Shown: in pieces, positions 1-7,040 of the stretch
Layout of the letters: each line of letters starts with the position of its first letter
How positions within the stretch are numbered: position 1 is the stretch's first letter
Assembly (NCBI RefSeq): GCF_001279775.1
Contig: NZ_LGDG01000019.1
Location: forward strand, 1-20,305
Source of the DNA: Streptomyces sp. MMG1533
GTDB lineage: Bacteria > Actinomycetota > Actinomycetes > Streptomycetales > Streptomycetaceae
DNA length: 20,305 bases
Reading direction: 5' to 3'
Notes under the pieces: generated by a model
Databases searched by the model: none
What the model saw: only the letters and a program-made list of their open reading frames with translations
What the model was told of the DNA's origin: nothing
Made by a program: the position numbers and the translations under genes

Positions 1-385
1 GACCCTGGTCGAGCTGTTCGGTCTGGCCCGCGAGCTCAACATCGACGCCGAGGGCATCGACATGGGCCCGTCCCCCACGGACGCCGCCCTTGCCGCCGAT
101 CTGGCACTGCCGATCGAGGAGCTGGAGCTCACCGTTCGGTCGTACAACTGCCTCAAGCGCGAGGGCATCCACTCCGTGGGTGAGCTCGTGGCTCGTTCCG
201 AGGCCGACCTGCTCGACATCCGCAACTTCGGTGCGAAGTCGATCGACGAGGTCAAGGCGAAGCTGGCCGGCATGGGCCTGGCCCTCAAGGACAGCCCGCC
301 CGGATTCGACCCGACCGCCGCCGCCGACGCCTTCGGTGCCGACGACGACGCGGACGCCGGGTTCGTGGAGACCGAGCAGTACTGA
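1..385 (+). CDS. rpoA: DNA-directed RNA polymerase alpha subunit, C-terminal part (5' truncated by the window)
   Basis: The reading frame is open from base 2 and ends at TGA 383-385, giving 127 visible residues. The segment [20 protein letters not shown] followed by [19 protein letters not shown] is the helix-hairpin-helix alpha-CTD, which binds promoter UP elements and contacts activators. The arginine in LTVRSYN matches the DNA-contacting residue of the E. coli alpha-CTD. An acidic Ala/Asp-rich tail ([16 protein letters not shown]) ends the protein, as in other actinobacterial alpha subunits. The N-terminal dimerisation domain lies upstream of the window. rplQ follows on the same strand after a 197-bp gap. 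Identification is by family motifs and by the neighbour rplQ, the standard alpha-operon arrangement. Confidence 0.98.
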   Translation, partial: TLVELFGLARELNIDAEGIDMGPSPTDAALAADLALPIEELELTVRSYNCLKREGIHSVGELVARSEADLLDIRNFGAKSIDEVKAKLAGMGLALKDSPPGFDPTAAADAFGADDDADAGFVETEQY

Positions 386-423
386 GAGCTCGGGCCTTCC
401 GGTCCGTGCTCGGGTGCGGGTGC

Positions 424-481
424 GCTGTGGCTTGTCGCGCCCACGCGAGGAGTCGCATATCGACACCGCCCCGCGCCCCTT
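424..481. repeat. Dispersed intergenic repeat, copy A (rpoA-rplQ gap)
   Basis: The stretch holds GTCGCGCCCACGCG at 434-447, then a GGAG-TCGCA block, and GCCCCGCGCCCCT at 468-480. The same blocks in the same order occur at 8456-8560. Elements of this look are scattered through Streptomyces intergenic regions (recalled, not searched). The element is non-coding, and the self-complementary GC blocks may fold in RNA. Here it sits inside a ribosomal/RNA-polymerase operon. Confidence 0.6.
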
Positions 482-504
482 CCAGGCCCCTGCGGGGGCC
501 TGGA
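481..504 (+). terminator. Hairpin between rpoA and rplQ (terminator or attenuator-like)
   Basis: TCCAGGCCCC (481-490) pairs perfectly with GGGGCCTGGA (495-504) around a 4-nt loop. No T tract follows, but many Streptomyces terminators lack one. It lies 79 bp before the rplQ start, so it could reduce read-through from rpoA or be an RNA-processing site. Its function is inferred from position and stability only. Confidence 0.45.
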
Positions 505-582
505 TCTCCGACGGGCAGCCGCCCGCTCGGATACTGACTCCGGTACCTGATACGGCCGGGGCAGACACCTAGGAGAAACACC

Positions 583-1095
583 ATGCCGAAGCCCACCAAG
601 GGTGCCCGTCTGGGCGGCAGCGCCGCGCACGAGAAGCTGCTCCTCGCGAACCTTGCGAAGTCGCTGTTCGAGCACGGCCGTATCACCACCACCGAGGCGA
701 AGGCGCGCAAGCTGCGTCCGTACGCCGAGCGTCTGGTCACCAAGGCGAAGAAGGGCGACCTTCACAACCGCCGTCAGGTGCTCCAGGTGATCACGGACAA
801 GAGCATCGTGCACACGCTCTTCACCGAGATCGGCCCGCGCTACGAGAACCGTCCCGGTGGTTACACGCGCATCACCAAGATCGGTAACCGTCGTGGCGAC
901 AACGCGCCCATGGCTGTCATCGAGCTGGTCGAGGCGCTGACGGTCGCGCAGCAGGCGACCGGTGAGGCCGAGGCCGCCACCAAGCGTGCCGCCAAGGACG
1001 CCGAGGCTCCGGCCGTCGAGGACGCCAAGGTCGACGTGACCAAGGCCGACGAGGCCGAGGACGCGGCTCCGGCCGAGGAGTCGAAGGACGCCTGA
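583..1095 (+). CDS. rplQ: 50S ribosomal protein L17 (bL17) with acidic C-terminal extension
   Basis: The 170-residue protein opens [20 protein letters not shown], and continues with the L17 core [20 protein letters not shown] and [20 protein letters not shown] (residues 92-111). L17 binds 23S rRNA near the peptide exit tunnel. The family is usually about 120-130 residues. Here residues 121-170 form an extra Ala/Glu/Asp/Lys tail, typical of actinomycete L17 and likely disordered. The ATG at 583 has an AGGAG ribosome site (572-576). It follows rpoA, as in most bacteria, and is followed by a strong hairpin at 1113-1146 before truA. Confidence 0.98.
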   Translation: MPKPTKGARLGGSAAHEKLLLANLAKSLFEHGRITTTEAKARKLRPYAERLVTKAKKGDLHNRRQVLQVITDKSIVHTLFTEIGPRYENRPGGYTRITKIGNRRGDNAPMAVIELVEALTVAQQATGEAEAATKRAAKDAEAPAVEDAKVDVTKADEAEDAAPAEESKDA

Positions 1096-1112
1096 GGCTG
1101 AAACCTCGCGTT

Positions 1113-1146
1113 GAGCGGGTCCGCCCCCTGCGGGGCGGGCCCGCTC
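1113..1146 (+). terminator. Intrinsic terminator hairpin after rplQ
   Basis: Fifteen bases at 1113-1127 (GAGCGGGTCCGCCCC) pair with 1132-1146 (GGGGCGGGCCCGCTC), with one G-T wobble and a 4-nt loop, followed by TTGCGTTG. It starts 17 bp after the rplQ stop and ends 24 bp before the truA start. It probably ends most rplQ transcripts, leaving truA to read-through or a weak promoter. Confidence 0.75.
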
Positions 1147-1170
1147 TTGCGTTGCTGAGAGGATCTAGGG

Positions 1171-2028
1171 GTGAGTGACGAAGTACAGCCCGGGTTCGTA
1201 CGGGTGCGCATGGAGCTCTCGTACGACGGGACCGAGTTCTCCGGGTGGGCCAAGCAGGCCGGGGGGCGACGGACCGTACAGGGTGAGATCGAGGACGCCC
1301 TGCGGACCGTGACGCGGTCGCGGGACACCACGTACGAGCTGACGGTGGCCGGGCGGACCGACGCCGGTGTGCACGCGCGCGGGCAGGTGGCGCACGTGGA
1401 TCTGCCGGAGGAGCTCTGGGCCGAGCACCGGGAGAAGCTGCTCAAGCGGCTCGCAGGGCGGCTCTCCAAGGACGTACGGGTCTGGTCCCTCACCGAGGCC
1501 CCCGTGGGCTTCAACGCCCGTTTCTCGGCGATCTGGCGGCGTTACGCGTATCGGGTGACCGACAGCCCCGGCGGTGTGGACCCGCTGCTGCGCAACCACG
1601 TCCTCTGGCACGACTGGCCACTCGATGTCGACGCCATGAACGAAGCCGCCGGGCGGCTGCTGGGCGAGCACGACTTCGCCGCCTACTGCAAGCGGCGCGA
1701 AGGCGCGACCACCATCCGTACGCTCCAGGAGCTGAGCCTCGTGCGCGGCGACGACGGCATCGTCACCGCCACCGTCCGGGCCGACGCCTTCTGCCACAAC
1801 ATGGTGCGCTCGCTCATCGGGGCGCTGCTGTTCGTGGGAGACGGGCATCGCGGGCCCGACTGGCCGGGGAAGGTGCTGGCGGCCGGCGTACGGGACTCGG
1901 CCGTGCATGTCGTACGGCCGCACGGGCTGACGCTCGAAGAAGTCGGTTACCCCGCCGACGAGTTGCTCGCGGCGCGGAACAAGGAGGCGCGGAACAAGCG
2001 GTCGTTGCCCGGGGCCGGCTGCTGCTGA
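1171..2028 (+). CDS. truA: tRNA pseudouridine(38-40) synthase
   Basis: The 285-residue product converts U38-U40 of the tRNA anticodon stem to pseudouridine. The family motif [20 protein letters not shown] holds the catalytic aspartate, Asp64 in [10 protein letters not shown]. Other family segments are the opening [16 protein letters not shown], the middle [18 protein letters not shown], and [14 protein letters not shown] near the C-terminus. The GTG start at 1171 has a GAGAGGA site (1156-1162). The last ~20 residues ([18 protein letters not shown]) are a basic tail beyond the conserved fold. The stop codon lies in the loop of the 2007-2041 hairpin. truA following rplQ is a common bacterial order. 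Confidence 0.97.
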   Translation: MSDEVQPGFVRVRMELSYDGTEFSGWAKQAGGRRTVQGEIEDALRTVTRSRDTTYELTVAGRTDAGVHARGQVAHVDLPEELWAEHREKLLKRLAGRLSKDVRVWSLTEAPVGFNARFSAIWRRYAYRVTDSPGGVDPLLRNHVLWHDWPLDVDAMNEAAGRLLGEHDFAAYCKRREGATTIRTLQELSLVRGDDGIVTATVRADAFCHNMVRSLIGALLFVGDGHRGPDWPGKVLAAGVRDSAVHVVRPHGLTLEEVGYPADELLAARNKEARNKRSLPGAGCC

Positions 2029-2041
2029 ACCGGCCCCGGGC
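2007..2041. terminator. Bidirectional terminator between truA and the convergent pyrophosphorylase gene
   Basis: GCCCGGGGCCGG (2007-2018) pairs perfectly with CCGGCCCCGGGC (2030-2041); the 11-nt loop carries the truA stop codon TGA (2026-2028). The convergent gene ends at 2072. A symmetric GC stem here can serve both strands. Confidence 0.7.
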
Positions 2042-2071
2042 GGCCATCACTTCAGGGGCTTCTCGGCGCAG

Positions 2072-3217
2072 TCAGTGGGTTGCCCTGGACGTCCGAGAGG
2101 CTCCCGAGTGGGTCACGTCCGGCGCCGTGCAGTGGGTGGGGGAGGCCGAGGTGCGGACGCTGTGGGCCGGCAGGTGGACGCCGCAGGCGATGCGCAGGCC
2201 CGGCGGGAGTTCGTTGCCCTCGGCCACGTGGGCGCCGTCACCGACGACCACGGCGTCCAGGAAACTGCCCTCGCCGATCCGGGCGTGCCGTCCGACCAGG
2301 GAGCGGTACAGCGTGACCCGGGCCGCGATCTCCGCGCCGGCCAGCAGCACGCTGCCCTCGACGACCGCTCCTTCGCCGATCACGGCACCGGCGGCCACGA
2401 CCGTGCCGCCGCTGAGCACGGCACTGGGGTGGACCTCGGCGCCGGGCAGCACCAGGGCGTCGCCCACCGGGCCGGGCAGCGCGGGAGAGGCGACCCGGCC
2501 GCGCACGAGGTCGGCCGAGCCCTGGACGAACGCGGCAGGGGTGCCCAGGTCGAGCCAGTAGGAGTCGTCGACCACGCCTCGTACATGGGCGCCCGCCGAC
2601 AGCAGCTCGGGGAAGGTCTCGCGCTCCACGGAGACGACCCGCCCGGCCGGTATGCGGTCGATGACGGAGCGGGTGAAGACGTAGCAGCCGGCGTTGATCT
2701 GGTCGGTGGTGATGTCCTGCGGGGTCTGCGGCTTCTCCAGGAAGGCCTGGACCCGGCCCTCGGTGTCGGTGGGGACGAGGCCGAACGCGCGCGGGTCGGC
2801 GACCCGCTTCAGGTGCAGGGTGACGTCGGCCCCGGACGCCCGGTGGCCGTCGCGCAGGGCGGCGATGTCCGCGCCGGAGAGGATGTCGCCGTTGAAGACC
2901 AGCACCGGCTCGTCGGGGCCGCCGCGCAGCCATTCGGCGGCGTTGCGGATGGCGCCGCCGGTGCCCAGCGCGGTCTGCTCGGTGACGTACTCCAGTTCCA
3001 GGCCGAGGCGACTGCCGTCCCCGAACTCCGCCTCGAAGAGCTCCGCCAGATATGAGGTGGCGAGGACGATCCGGGTGACTCCGGCCGCGGCCGCGCGGGC
3101 CAACTGGTGTGTGAGGAAAGGCACTCCGGCCACGGGGAGCAGCGGCTTGGGGATGTGGCTGGTCAGGGGCCGGAGCCGGGTCCCCTGTCCGCCGACGAGA
3201 AGGATCGCTTCAGTCAT
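2072..3217 (-). CDS. Sugar-1-phosphate nucleotidyltransferase, probably mannose-1-phosphate guanylyltransferase
   Basis: The 381-residue enzyme should join a sugar-1-phosphate to an NTP to give an NDP-sugar. The NTP_transferase domain (1-235) has the signature GGQGTRLRPLTSHIPKPLLP (residues 9-28), metal-binding Asp111 in FNGDIL, GTGGAIRNA (85-93), EKP (161-163), NAGCYVF (175-181) and WLDLGTP (221-227). Residues about 250-350 are hexapeptide repeats of a left-handed beta-helix (VVAAGAVIGEGAVVEGSV). From memory the protein most resembles actinobacterial GDP-mannose pyrophosphorylases such as mycobacterial ManB; glucose-1-phosphate thymidylyl- or uridylyltransferase cannot be excluded. The ATG at 3217 has AAGG nine bases upstream and begins the conserved domain. 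The frame stays open 47 codons further upstream, but that extension looks non-coding. The C-terminal ~25 residues are low-complexity. Confidence 0.85.
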   Translation of the reverse strand: MTEAILLVGGQGTRLRPLTSHIPKPLLPVAGVPFLTHQLARAAAAGVTRIVLATSYLAELFEAEFGDGSRLGLELEYVTEQTALGTGGAIRNAAEWLRGGPDEPVLVFNGDILSGADIAALRDGHRASGADVTLHLKRVADPRAFGLVPTDTEGRVQAFLEKPQTPQDITTDQINAGCYVFTRSVIDRIPAGRVVSVERETFPELLSAGAHVRGVVDDSYWLDLGTPAAFVQGSADLVRGRVASPALPGPVGDALVLPGAEVHPSAVLSGGTVVAAGAVIGEGAVVEGSVLLAGAEIAARVTLYRSLVGRHARIGEGSFLDAVVVGDGAHVAEGNELPPGLRIACGVHLPAHSVRTSASPTHCTAPDVTHSGASRTSRATH

Positions 3218-3297
3218 GTGTGTCCGCCTTGGATTGCGGGACGGGTGACGGTGGCGTGGGGGGATCTCTTGCCCGGGTACTCGGTTGCGCTGCCGGT

Positions 3298-3339
3298 CTT
3301 CGGTCAGATGTCCCCCGGGGCCCCGACCGCTGACCGAAG
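3298..3339. promoter_or_regulatory. Spaced perfect inverted repeat upstream of the pyrophosphorylase gene
   Basis: CTTCGGTCAG (3298-3307) and CTGACCGAAG (3330-3339) are exact inverted copies separated by 22 bp of C/G-rich sequence. They lie 81-122 bp upstream of the start at 3217. They could be two arms of an operator or the stem of a 5' leader structure. The rest of 3218-3477 shows no gene; a separate 14-bp palindrome, TCCCTGCGCAGGGA, is at 3418-3431. Confidence 0.4.
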
Positions 3340-3477
3340 GGGAGTCCGATGCTGGCATCTGTGCATGATTGATGGGGCAGTTGTGAGAGAGATGTGCTCA
3401 GAAGTTAACGAAGTCATTCCCTGCGCAGGGATTTCCGGCCCACGTGCGATCCCTGCTCCCGGCCCCGAGCGGCGTGA

Positions 3478-3501
3478 CCCGCCCGGTCGTTCCCGGGCGG
3501 G
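3478..3501 (-). terminator. Terminator hairpin after the single-pass membrane protein gene
   Basis: CCCGCCCGG (3478-3486) pairs perfectly with CCGGGCGGG (3493-3501) around a 6-nt loop, 8 bp past the minus-strand stop at 3510. Placement and stability fit an intrinsic terminator of that gene. Confidence 0.65.
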
Positions 3502-3509
3502 CGGGGAGG

Positions 3510-4394
3510 CTACTCGCTCGCCGCGGCAGACGCCTGGGCCTCGCCCCGGCGGCGGATCTGGCGGAACGTGAACTCGCCGAGGTCGTCGCCGGTCGTGAAC
3601 ACGGCGGTGTCCTTCGTCGTCACGTCCTTGCCGTTGGTGAAGCCGGCGATCGTGAAGTAGGCGTAACGGCCGTAGGAGTTGGTGGTCGAGCGGCAGACGG
3701 CGGAGTTGCAGAACGACTTGACGCCGTCCCCGGCCAGCGACGCGACGATGCTGTCCTTGTCGGCCTGCCCCTTGGCCTTGGTCGCCTTGGCCTCGGTGTC
3801 GAAGACCGCGACGCCGACCGTCACCGCGACGCCGTCCTTGGTGTAGGTGACGCGCATCAGGCGGGTGCAGTCGTTGTCGTTGAGGACCTTCGCGAGGGTG
3901 CCCTTGGCGGCCGTGGCGCAGCTCTTGGTGTCGGCCGTCGGGCCCTTCTTGTAGACGGTCGAACCCATGGTCAGCTGCGTGCCCGGGAACAGGATGTTCG
4001 GGCTGATCGGGGCCGTGTCCTTGGTCTTGCTGGAGACGAAGTCCTTCGGGTCCAGCGGCGGCGGGGCGCTGGTCGGCGCGAACGACGGCTCCGCGGTTCC
4101 GGTCCCGCTCGGGATGTCCGCGCTGGCGGGGAGGGATGACGGTTTGTCCGATCCCTCGGGGTCGCCGTTCGCCGACACCACGGCCATCGCCACGGCCGTG
4201 CCGATCGCCAGCGTGGCCAGTGCGCCGCCGCCGATGAACAGCAGCCGGCGCCGCTTGTTGCGCGTCTCGGACGCCTCGGCGAGCGCGGCCCAGTCCGGAG
4301 TCTCGTCAGTGTCCCCGCCGTTCCACGGCTGCTGGGAATGCGGTGTCCAGGGATCCCACTGGGACTGGGGTCCCCCCTGCTGCCCATAGCTCAT
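3510..4394 (-). CDS. Single-pass membrane protein of unknown function, extracellular C-terminal domain
   Basis: The family of this 294-residue protein is not recognised. Residues 1-48 are polar and rich in Gln, Trp and Pro (MSYGQQGGPQSQWDPWTP). KRRR precedes one hydrophobic helix (about 51-74, LLFIGGGALATLAIGTAVAM), giving a cytoplasmic N-terminus. A Ser/Pro/Thr linker (about 80-115) leads to an outer domain of about 180 residues with Cys in KSCATAAKG, DNDCTRL and SFCNSAVCRST, which could form disulfides. The ATG at 4394 has no ribosome site but lies 7 bp after a TAAGAT hexamer, so the transcript may be leaderless; an in-frame ATG at 4403 is the alternative. It is divergent from the GT87-like gene (74-bp gap). 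A cell-envelope role is an inference from topology and neighbours. Confidence 0.85.
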   Translation of the reverse strand: MSYGQQGGPQSQWDPWTPHSQQPWNGGDTDETPDWAALAEASETRNKRRRLLFIGGGALATLAIGTAVAMAVVSANGDPEGSDKPSSLPASADIPSGTGTAEPSFAPTSAPPPLDPKDFVSSKTKDTAPISPNILFPGTQLTMGSTVYKKGPTADTKSCATAAKGTLAKVLNDNDCTRLMRVTYTKDGVAVTVGVAVFDTEAKATKAKGQADKDSIVASLAGDGVKSFCNSAVCRSTTNSYGRYAYFTIAGFTNGKDVTTKDTAVFTTGDDLGEFTFRQIRRRGEAQASAAASE

Positions 4395-4401
4395 GGGGCG
4401 C

Positions 4402-4407
4402 ATCTTA
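4402..4407 (-). promoter_or_regulatory. Candidate -10 hexamer for a leaderless transcript (gene 3510-4394)
   Basis: On the minus strand TAAGAT (4407 to 4402) fits TANNNT and is followed by 7 bases, then the ATG at 4394. No convincing -35 was found. No purine-rich ribosome site precedes the start, which supports a leaderless mRNA. Confidence 0.4.
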
Positions 4408-4455
4408 GACGGGGGAAGCGGTGTGCCGGTCCGCCCCAAGGAGCTCTGCAACACC

Positions 4456-4461
4456 TAGCGT
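4456..4461 (+). promoter_or_regulatory. Candidate -10 hexamer for a leaderless transcript (GT87-like gene)
   Basis: TAGCGT (4456-4461) fits TANNNT and is followed by 7 bases, then GTG at 4469. There is no Shine-Dalgarno sequence and no clear -35. The divergent neighbour shows the same arrangement, so both promoters would lie within the 74-bp gap. Confidence 0.4.
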
Positions 4462-4468
4462 TCGCTCG

Positions 4469-5653
4469 GTGAGCCAGTGCAAAAGCGACATCTCCGGGTG
4501 GTTGGTGCGAAGGGCGAACCGGCATCTGTGGGTGGTGGTGGCGGCGGTGCTGGGTGCCACTGCGGCCCGTACGGCACGGCTGACCTCGGACGGCGGGATG
4601 GACAACGCCATCGTCGTCCGGGCCGCACGCACCTGGCTGGCCGGCGGATCGCCGTATGACGATCCGCACTTCCTTTATCTCCCGAGCGCGGTGCTCGCGG
4701 CGGCCCCGCAGGCCCTGCTGCCGCCGACCGCGCTGCGCGTGCTGGTGCCGCTGGTGGTGACCGGCTGCCTCGTCGGCGGCTGGGTCTGTGCCCTTCGTCT
4801 CCACGGCATCCCGCTGCGCAGCCGCTTCGCGTCCCTCGGTCTCATCGCGCTCGCGGTGGGCTTCGCGCCCTTCGGGCACTTGGTCCTCCTGTCCAACTGG
4901 ACGGCGACGGCGGCCCTGGCCCTGCCGCTCGCCCTGCTGCTCGCGAGCCGGGGCCGTTGGGTGGCGGCGGGCGTGGTCGTCGGCCTCGCGGTCGCGCTGA
5001 AGCCGCTGCTCGCCCCGATGGCGCTGCTGTTCCTCTTCGCGCGCCGGTGGCGGGCGCTGGCGGCGATGATCGTCGTACCGGCGCTCACGTCCGCCGCCGC
5101 CGGACTCCTGATGCCCGACCCGGTCGGCTTCTTCACCCGCACCCTGCCCTTCCTGCTCCGTGGCGACGACACCTTCGTACGGCTCTACGAGGCGTCCCCG
5201 GCGGCCGTGCTCCCGCGCCTCGGGGTGCCGCAGCCGGTGGCCGAGGCCGTCGCGCTGTCGGCCGCCGCGGTGGTGGTGCTCTGCGCGTACCGCCGCTGGT
5301 GCCGTCCCGGTCCCGGTCCGCTGCGGCTGCCCGAGACGGCGGCGGCCCTGATGCTGTCGGCTTTCCTCGTGTCCAGGCCGTCGTACGACCACTACCTCCT
5401 GGTCGTGGTCCCGCTGCTGCTCGCCGGACTGCCCTGCGCGGGTTCCGTCGCCCGCAGTCCCTGGTTCTGGCTCGCGCTGGCGCCCCAGGTGCCGGGGGTG
5501 ACGTGGCCGTATCTCGAAGTGGTTCAGCGCAGGGCCTTCAAGGACGCCTTCACGCTGTGTGCACTGGCGTTCACGGTGGTGCACCACGGGAGGTCGCAGG
5601 GGCGTGTGGGGCGGGTAGAATCGGCTCGGACGGCAGCAGTCGCCTCGTTTTGA
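4469..5653 (+). CDS. Polytopic membrane glycosyltransferase, GT87/DUF2029-like
   Basis: From GTG 4469 the protein has 394 residues and about 9-10 hydrophobic helices (for example HLWVVVAAVLGATAA near the N-terminus and HYLLVVVPLLLAGLPCAG near the C-terminus). The N-terminal outer loop GGMDNAIVVRAARTWLAGGS followed by PYDDPHFLYLPSAVL matches the GT-C pattern of DUF2029/GT87 proteins, with the conserved acidic residue in MDN. GT87 members such as mycobacterial PimE transfer mannose from polyprenyl-phosphomannose to envelope glycolipids on the outer face; the sugar and acceptor here are unknown. The start choice rests on the TAGCGT-N7-GTG arrangement; a GTG at 4505 (MRRANRHLW) is possible. The TGA stop (5651-5653) lies inside the -35 of the rplM promoter. 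Confidence 0.75.
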   Translation: MSQCKSDISGWLVRRANRHLWVVVAAVLGATAARTARLTSDGGMDNAIVVRAARTWLAGGSPYDDPHFLYLPSAVLAAAPQALLPPTALRVLVPLVVTGCLVGGWVCALRLHGIPLRSRFASLGLIALAVGFAPFGHLVLLSNWTATAALALPLALLLASRGRWVAAGVVVGLAVALKPLLAPMALLFLFARRWRALAAMIVVPALTSAAAGLLMPDPVGFFTRTLPFLLRGDDTFVRLYEASPAAVLPRLGVPQPVAEAVALSAAAVVVLCAYRRWCRPGPGPLRLPETAAALMLSAFLVSRPSYDHYLLVVVPLLLAGLPCAGSVARSPWFWLALAPQVPGVTWPYLEVVQRRAFKDAFTLCALAFTVVHHGRSQGRVGRVESARTAAVASF

Positions 5654-5679
5654 CCCGTACGGGCCAGCGCAGGTATCCT
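5650..5679 (+). promoter_or_regulatory. Vegetative (HrdB-type) promoter of rplM-rpsI
   Basis: TTGACC (5650-5655), an 18-bp spacer, and TATCCT (5674-5679) form a good sigma-HrdB-like promoter. Transcription should begin near 5686, giving an untranslated leader of about 173 nt before the rplM GTG at 5859. The -35 overlaps the stop codon of the preceding gene. The 5654-5858 gap holds no other gene that I can support. Confidence 0.7.
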
Positions 5680-5858
5680 GCTTCTTCGTTGTGTATTGGC
5701 TTGCTCATTCTCACGGGACGGGCCCTTACACCGGTCCACCGGGCCGATGACCAGCGACCCCACGCACGCGGTATGCGTCGCCGCCGTGGGCCCAGGCTGT
5801 CGTGATCGTTTCGGTGACCTTGTTTAGGACCATTCACTCGAAGCGAAGGCTACGAACC

Positions 5859-6302
5859 GTGCGTACGTACAGCCCCAAGCCCGGCGATGTGACGCGCCAG
5901 TGGCACGTCATCGACGCTCAGGACATTGTCCTGGGTCGTCTCGCCACCACCGCCGCGTCCCTTCTGCGGGGCAAGCACAAGCCGATCTACGCGCCCCACG
6001 TCGACACCGGTGACTTCGTCGTCATCATCAACGCCGACAAGGTGCACCTCTCCGGCAACAAGCGCACTCAGAAGATGGCGTACCGCCACTCCGGCTACCC
6101 GGGTGGTCTGCGTTCCGTCCGTTACGACGAGCTGCTCGACAAGAACCCCGAGAAGGCCATCGAGAAGGCCGTCAAGGGCATGCTCCCCAAGAACACTCTG
6201 GGCCGTCAGATGCTCTCGAAGCTGAAGGTCTACAAGGGTGACCAGCACCCGCACGCTGCCCAGCAGCCGGTGCCGTTCGAGATCACCCAGGTCGCGCAGT
6301 AA
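5859..6302 (+). CDS. rplM: 50S ribosomal protein L13 (uL13)
   Basis: The 147-residue protein starts [20 protein letters not shown], with family motifs [34 protein letters not shown] and the C-terminal [19 protein letters not shown]13 assembles early on 23S rRNA. Length is normal for actinobacteria. The GTG at 5859 is chosen because it begins the conserved sequence and has GAAGG (5845-5849) nine bases before it; an in-frame upstream ATG at 5802 would add 19 residues unlike L13. rpsI follows after 42 bp, the universal L13-S9 pair, with one promoter upstream and one terminator after rpsI. E. coli L13 represses its own operon; whether that applies here is unknown. Confidence 0.98.
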   Translation: MRTYSPKPGDVTRQWHVIDAQDIVLGRLATTAASLLRGKHKPIYAPHVDTGDFVVIINADKVHLSGNKRTQKMAYRHSGYPGGLRSVRYDELLDKNPEKAIEKAVKGMLPKNTLGRQMLSKLKVYKGDQHPHAAQQPVPFEITQVAQ

Positions 6303-6344
6303 GTCCGGCCACCCCCTAAGACTGAACAGAATCTGAGGAGAATC

Positions 6345-6866
6345 GTGGCCGAGACCACCGTTGAGCAGCCGGTCGAAGAGACCGAGCTCGTCGACATCGA
6401 CAGCTACACCACGGAGTCGGACGTCCCCGTCGAGGGCGAGTACACCTCCGAGTCCATGGCGTCCCGCTTCGGCGACCCGCAGCCGGCCGCCGGCCTGGGC
6501 CGTCGCAAGAACGCCATCGCCCGCGTCCGGATCGTCCCGGGCTCCGGCAAGTGGAAGATCAACGGTCGCACCCTCGAGGACTACTTCCCGAACAAGGTGC
6601 ACCAGCAGGAAGTCAACGAGCCCTTCAAGGTGCTCGAGCTCGAAGGCCGCTACGACGTCATCGCCCGCATCGCGGGTGGCGGTGTCTCCGGTCAGGCCGG
6701 TGCGCTCCGTCTCGGTGTCGCCCGTGCGCTGAACGAGGCCGACGTCGACAACAACCGCGGCCCGCTGAAGAAGGCCGGCTTCCTCAAGCGCGACGACCGT
6801 GCGGTCGAGCGCAAGAAGGCCGGTCTCAAGAAGGCCCGCAAGGCCCCGCAGTACAGCAAGCGCTAA
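6345..6866 (+). CDS. rpsI: 30S ribosomal protein S9 (uS9) with acidic N-terminal extension
   Basis: The 173-residue protein has its S9 core from about residue 50 ([20 protein letters not shown]) through [20 protein letters not shown] to the basic tail [12 protein letters not shown], whose final residues reach the ribosomal P site. Residues 1-49 are an acidic Glu/Asp/Thr-rich extension ([19 protein letters not shown]) beyond the usual ~130 residues; actinomycete S9 proteins often carry such a segment. The GTG at 6345 has a strong GAGGAG site (6335-6340). It is co-transcribed with rplM and ended by the hairpin at 6885-6928. Confidence 0.98.
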   Translation: MAETTVEQPVEETELVDIDSYTTESDVPVEGEYTSESMASRFGDPQPAAGLGRRKNAIARVRIVPGSGKWKINGRTLEDYFPNKVHQQEVNEPFKVLELEGRYDVIARIAGGGVSGQAGALRLGVARALNEADVDNNRGPLKKAGFLKRDDRAVERKKAGLKKARKAPQYSKR

Positions 6867-6884
6867 GCTTCGCTGCCTGCTCGT

Positions 6885-6928
6885 ACGAACGCCCCGGCGG
6901 CACGCCACAGTGCTGTCGGGGCGTTCGT
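6885..6928 (+). terminator. Strong intrinsic terminator after rpsI
   Basis: ACGAACGCCCCG (6885-6896) pairs with CGGGGCGTTCGT (6917-6928), and the stem continues inward with G-C, G-T and A-T pairs to a 6-nt loop at 6904-6909, about 19 bp in all. TT and an A/T base follow. It begins 18 bp after the rpsI stop, making this the best terminator in the window. Confidence 0.85.
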
Positions 6929-7040
6929 TTATCACCGCCAGGGGCGTATAACGGCACAAGACGCTCTAAGGCTTGTGTGATCGGATGCCGCTATCCGTGT
7001 GAGCGCGCCTTGCGAAACCGACGTTTCCTCAGGAGGACAA

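Noticed and set aside
2075..3055. Plus-strand frame of 326 codons opposite the pyrophosphorylase
   Set aside because: It is an antisense shadow rich in Gly/Asp/Ala with no ribosome site; the minus-strand frame carries the clear enzyme motifs.
3218..3358. 47-codon N-terminal extension of the pyrophosphorylase
   Set aside because: The extension is Arg/Pro/Gly-rich and contains the inverted repeat. The conserved domain begins exactly at the ATG at 3217, which has a ribosome site.
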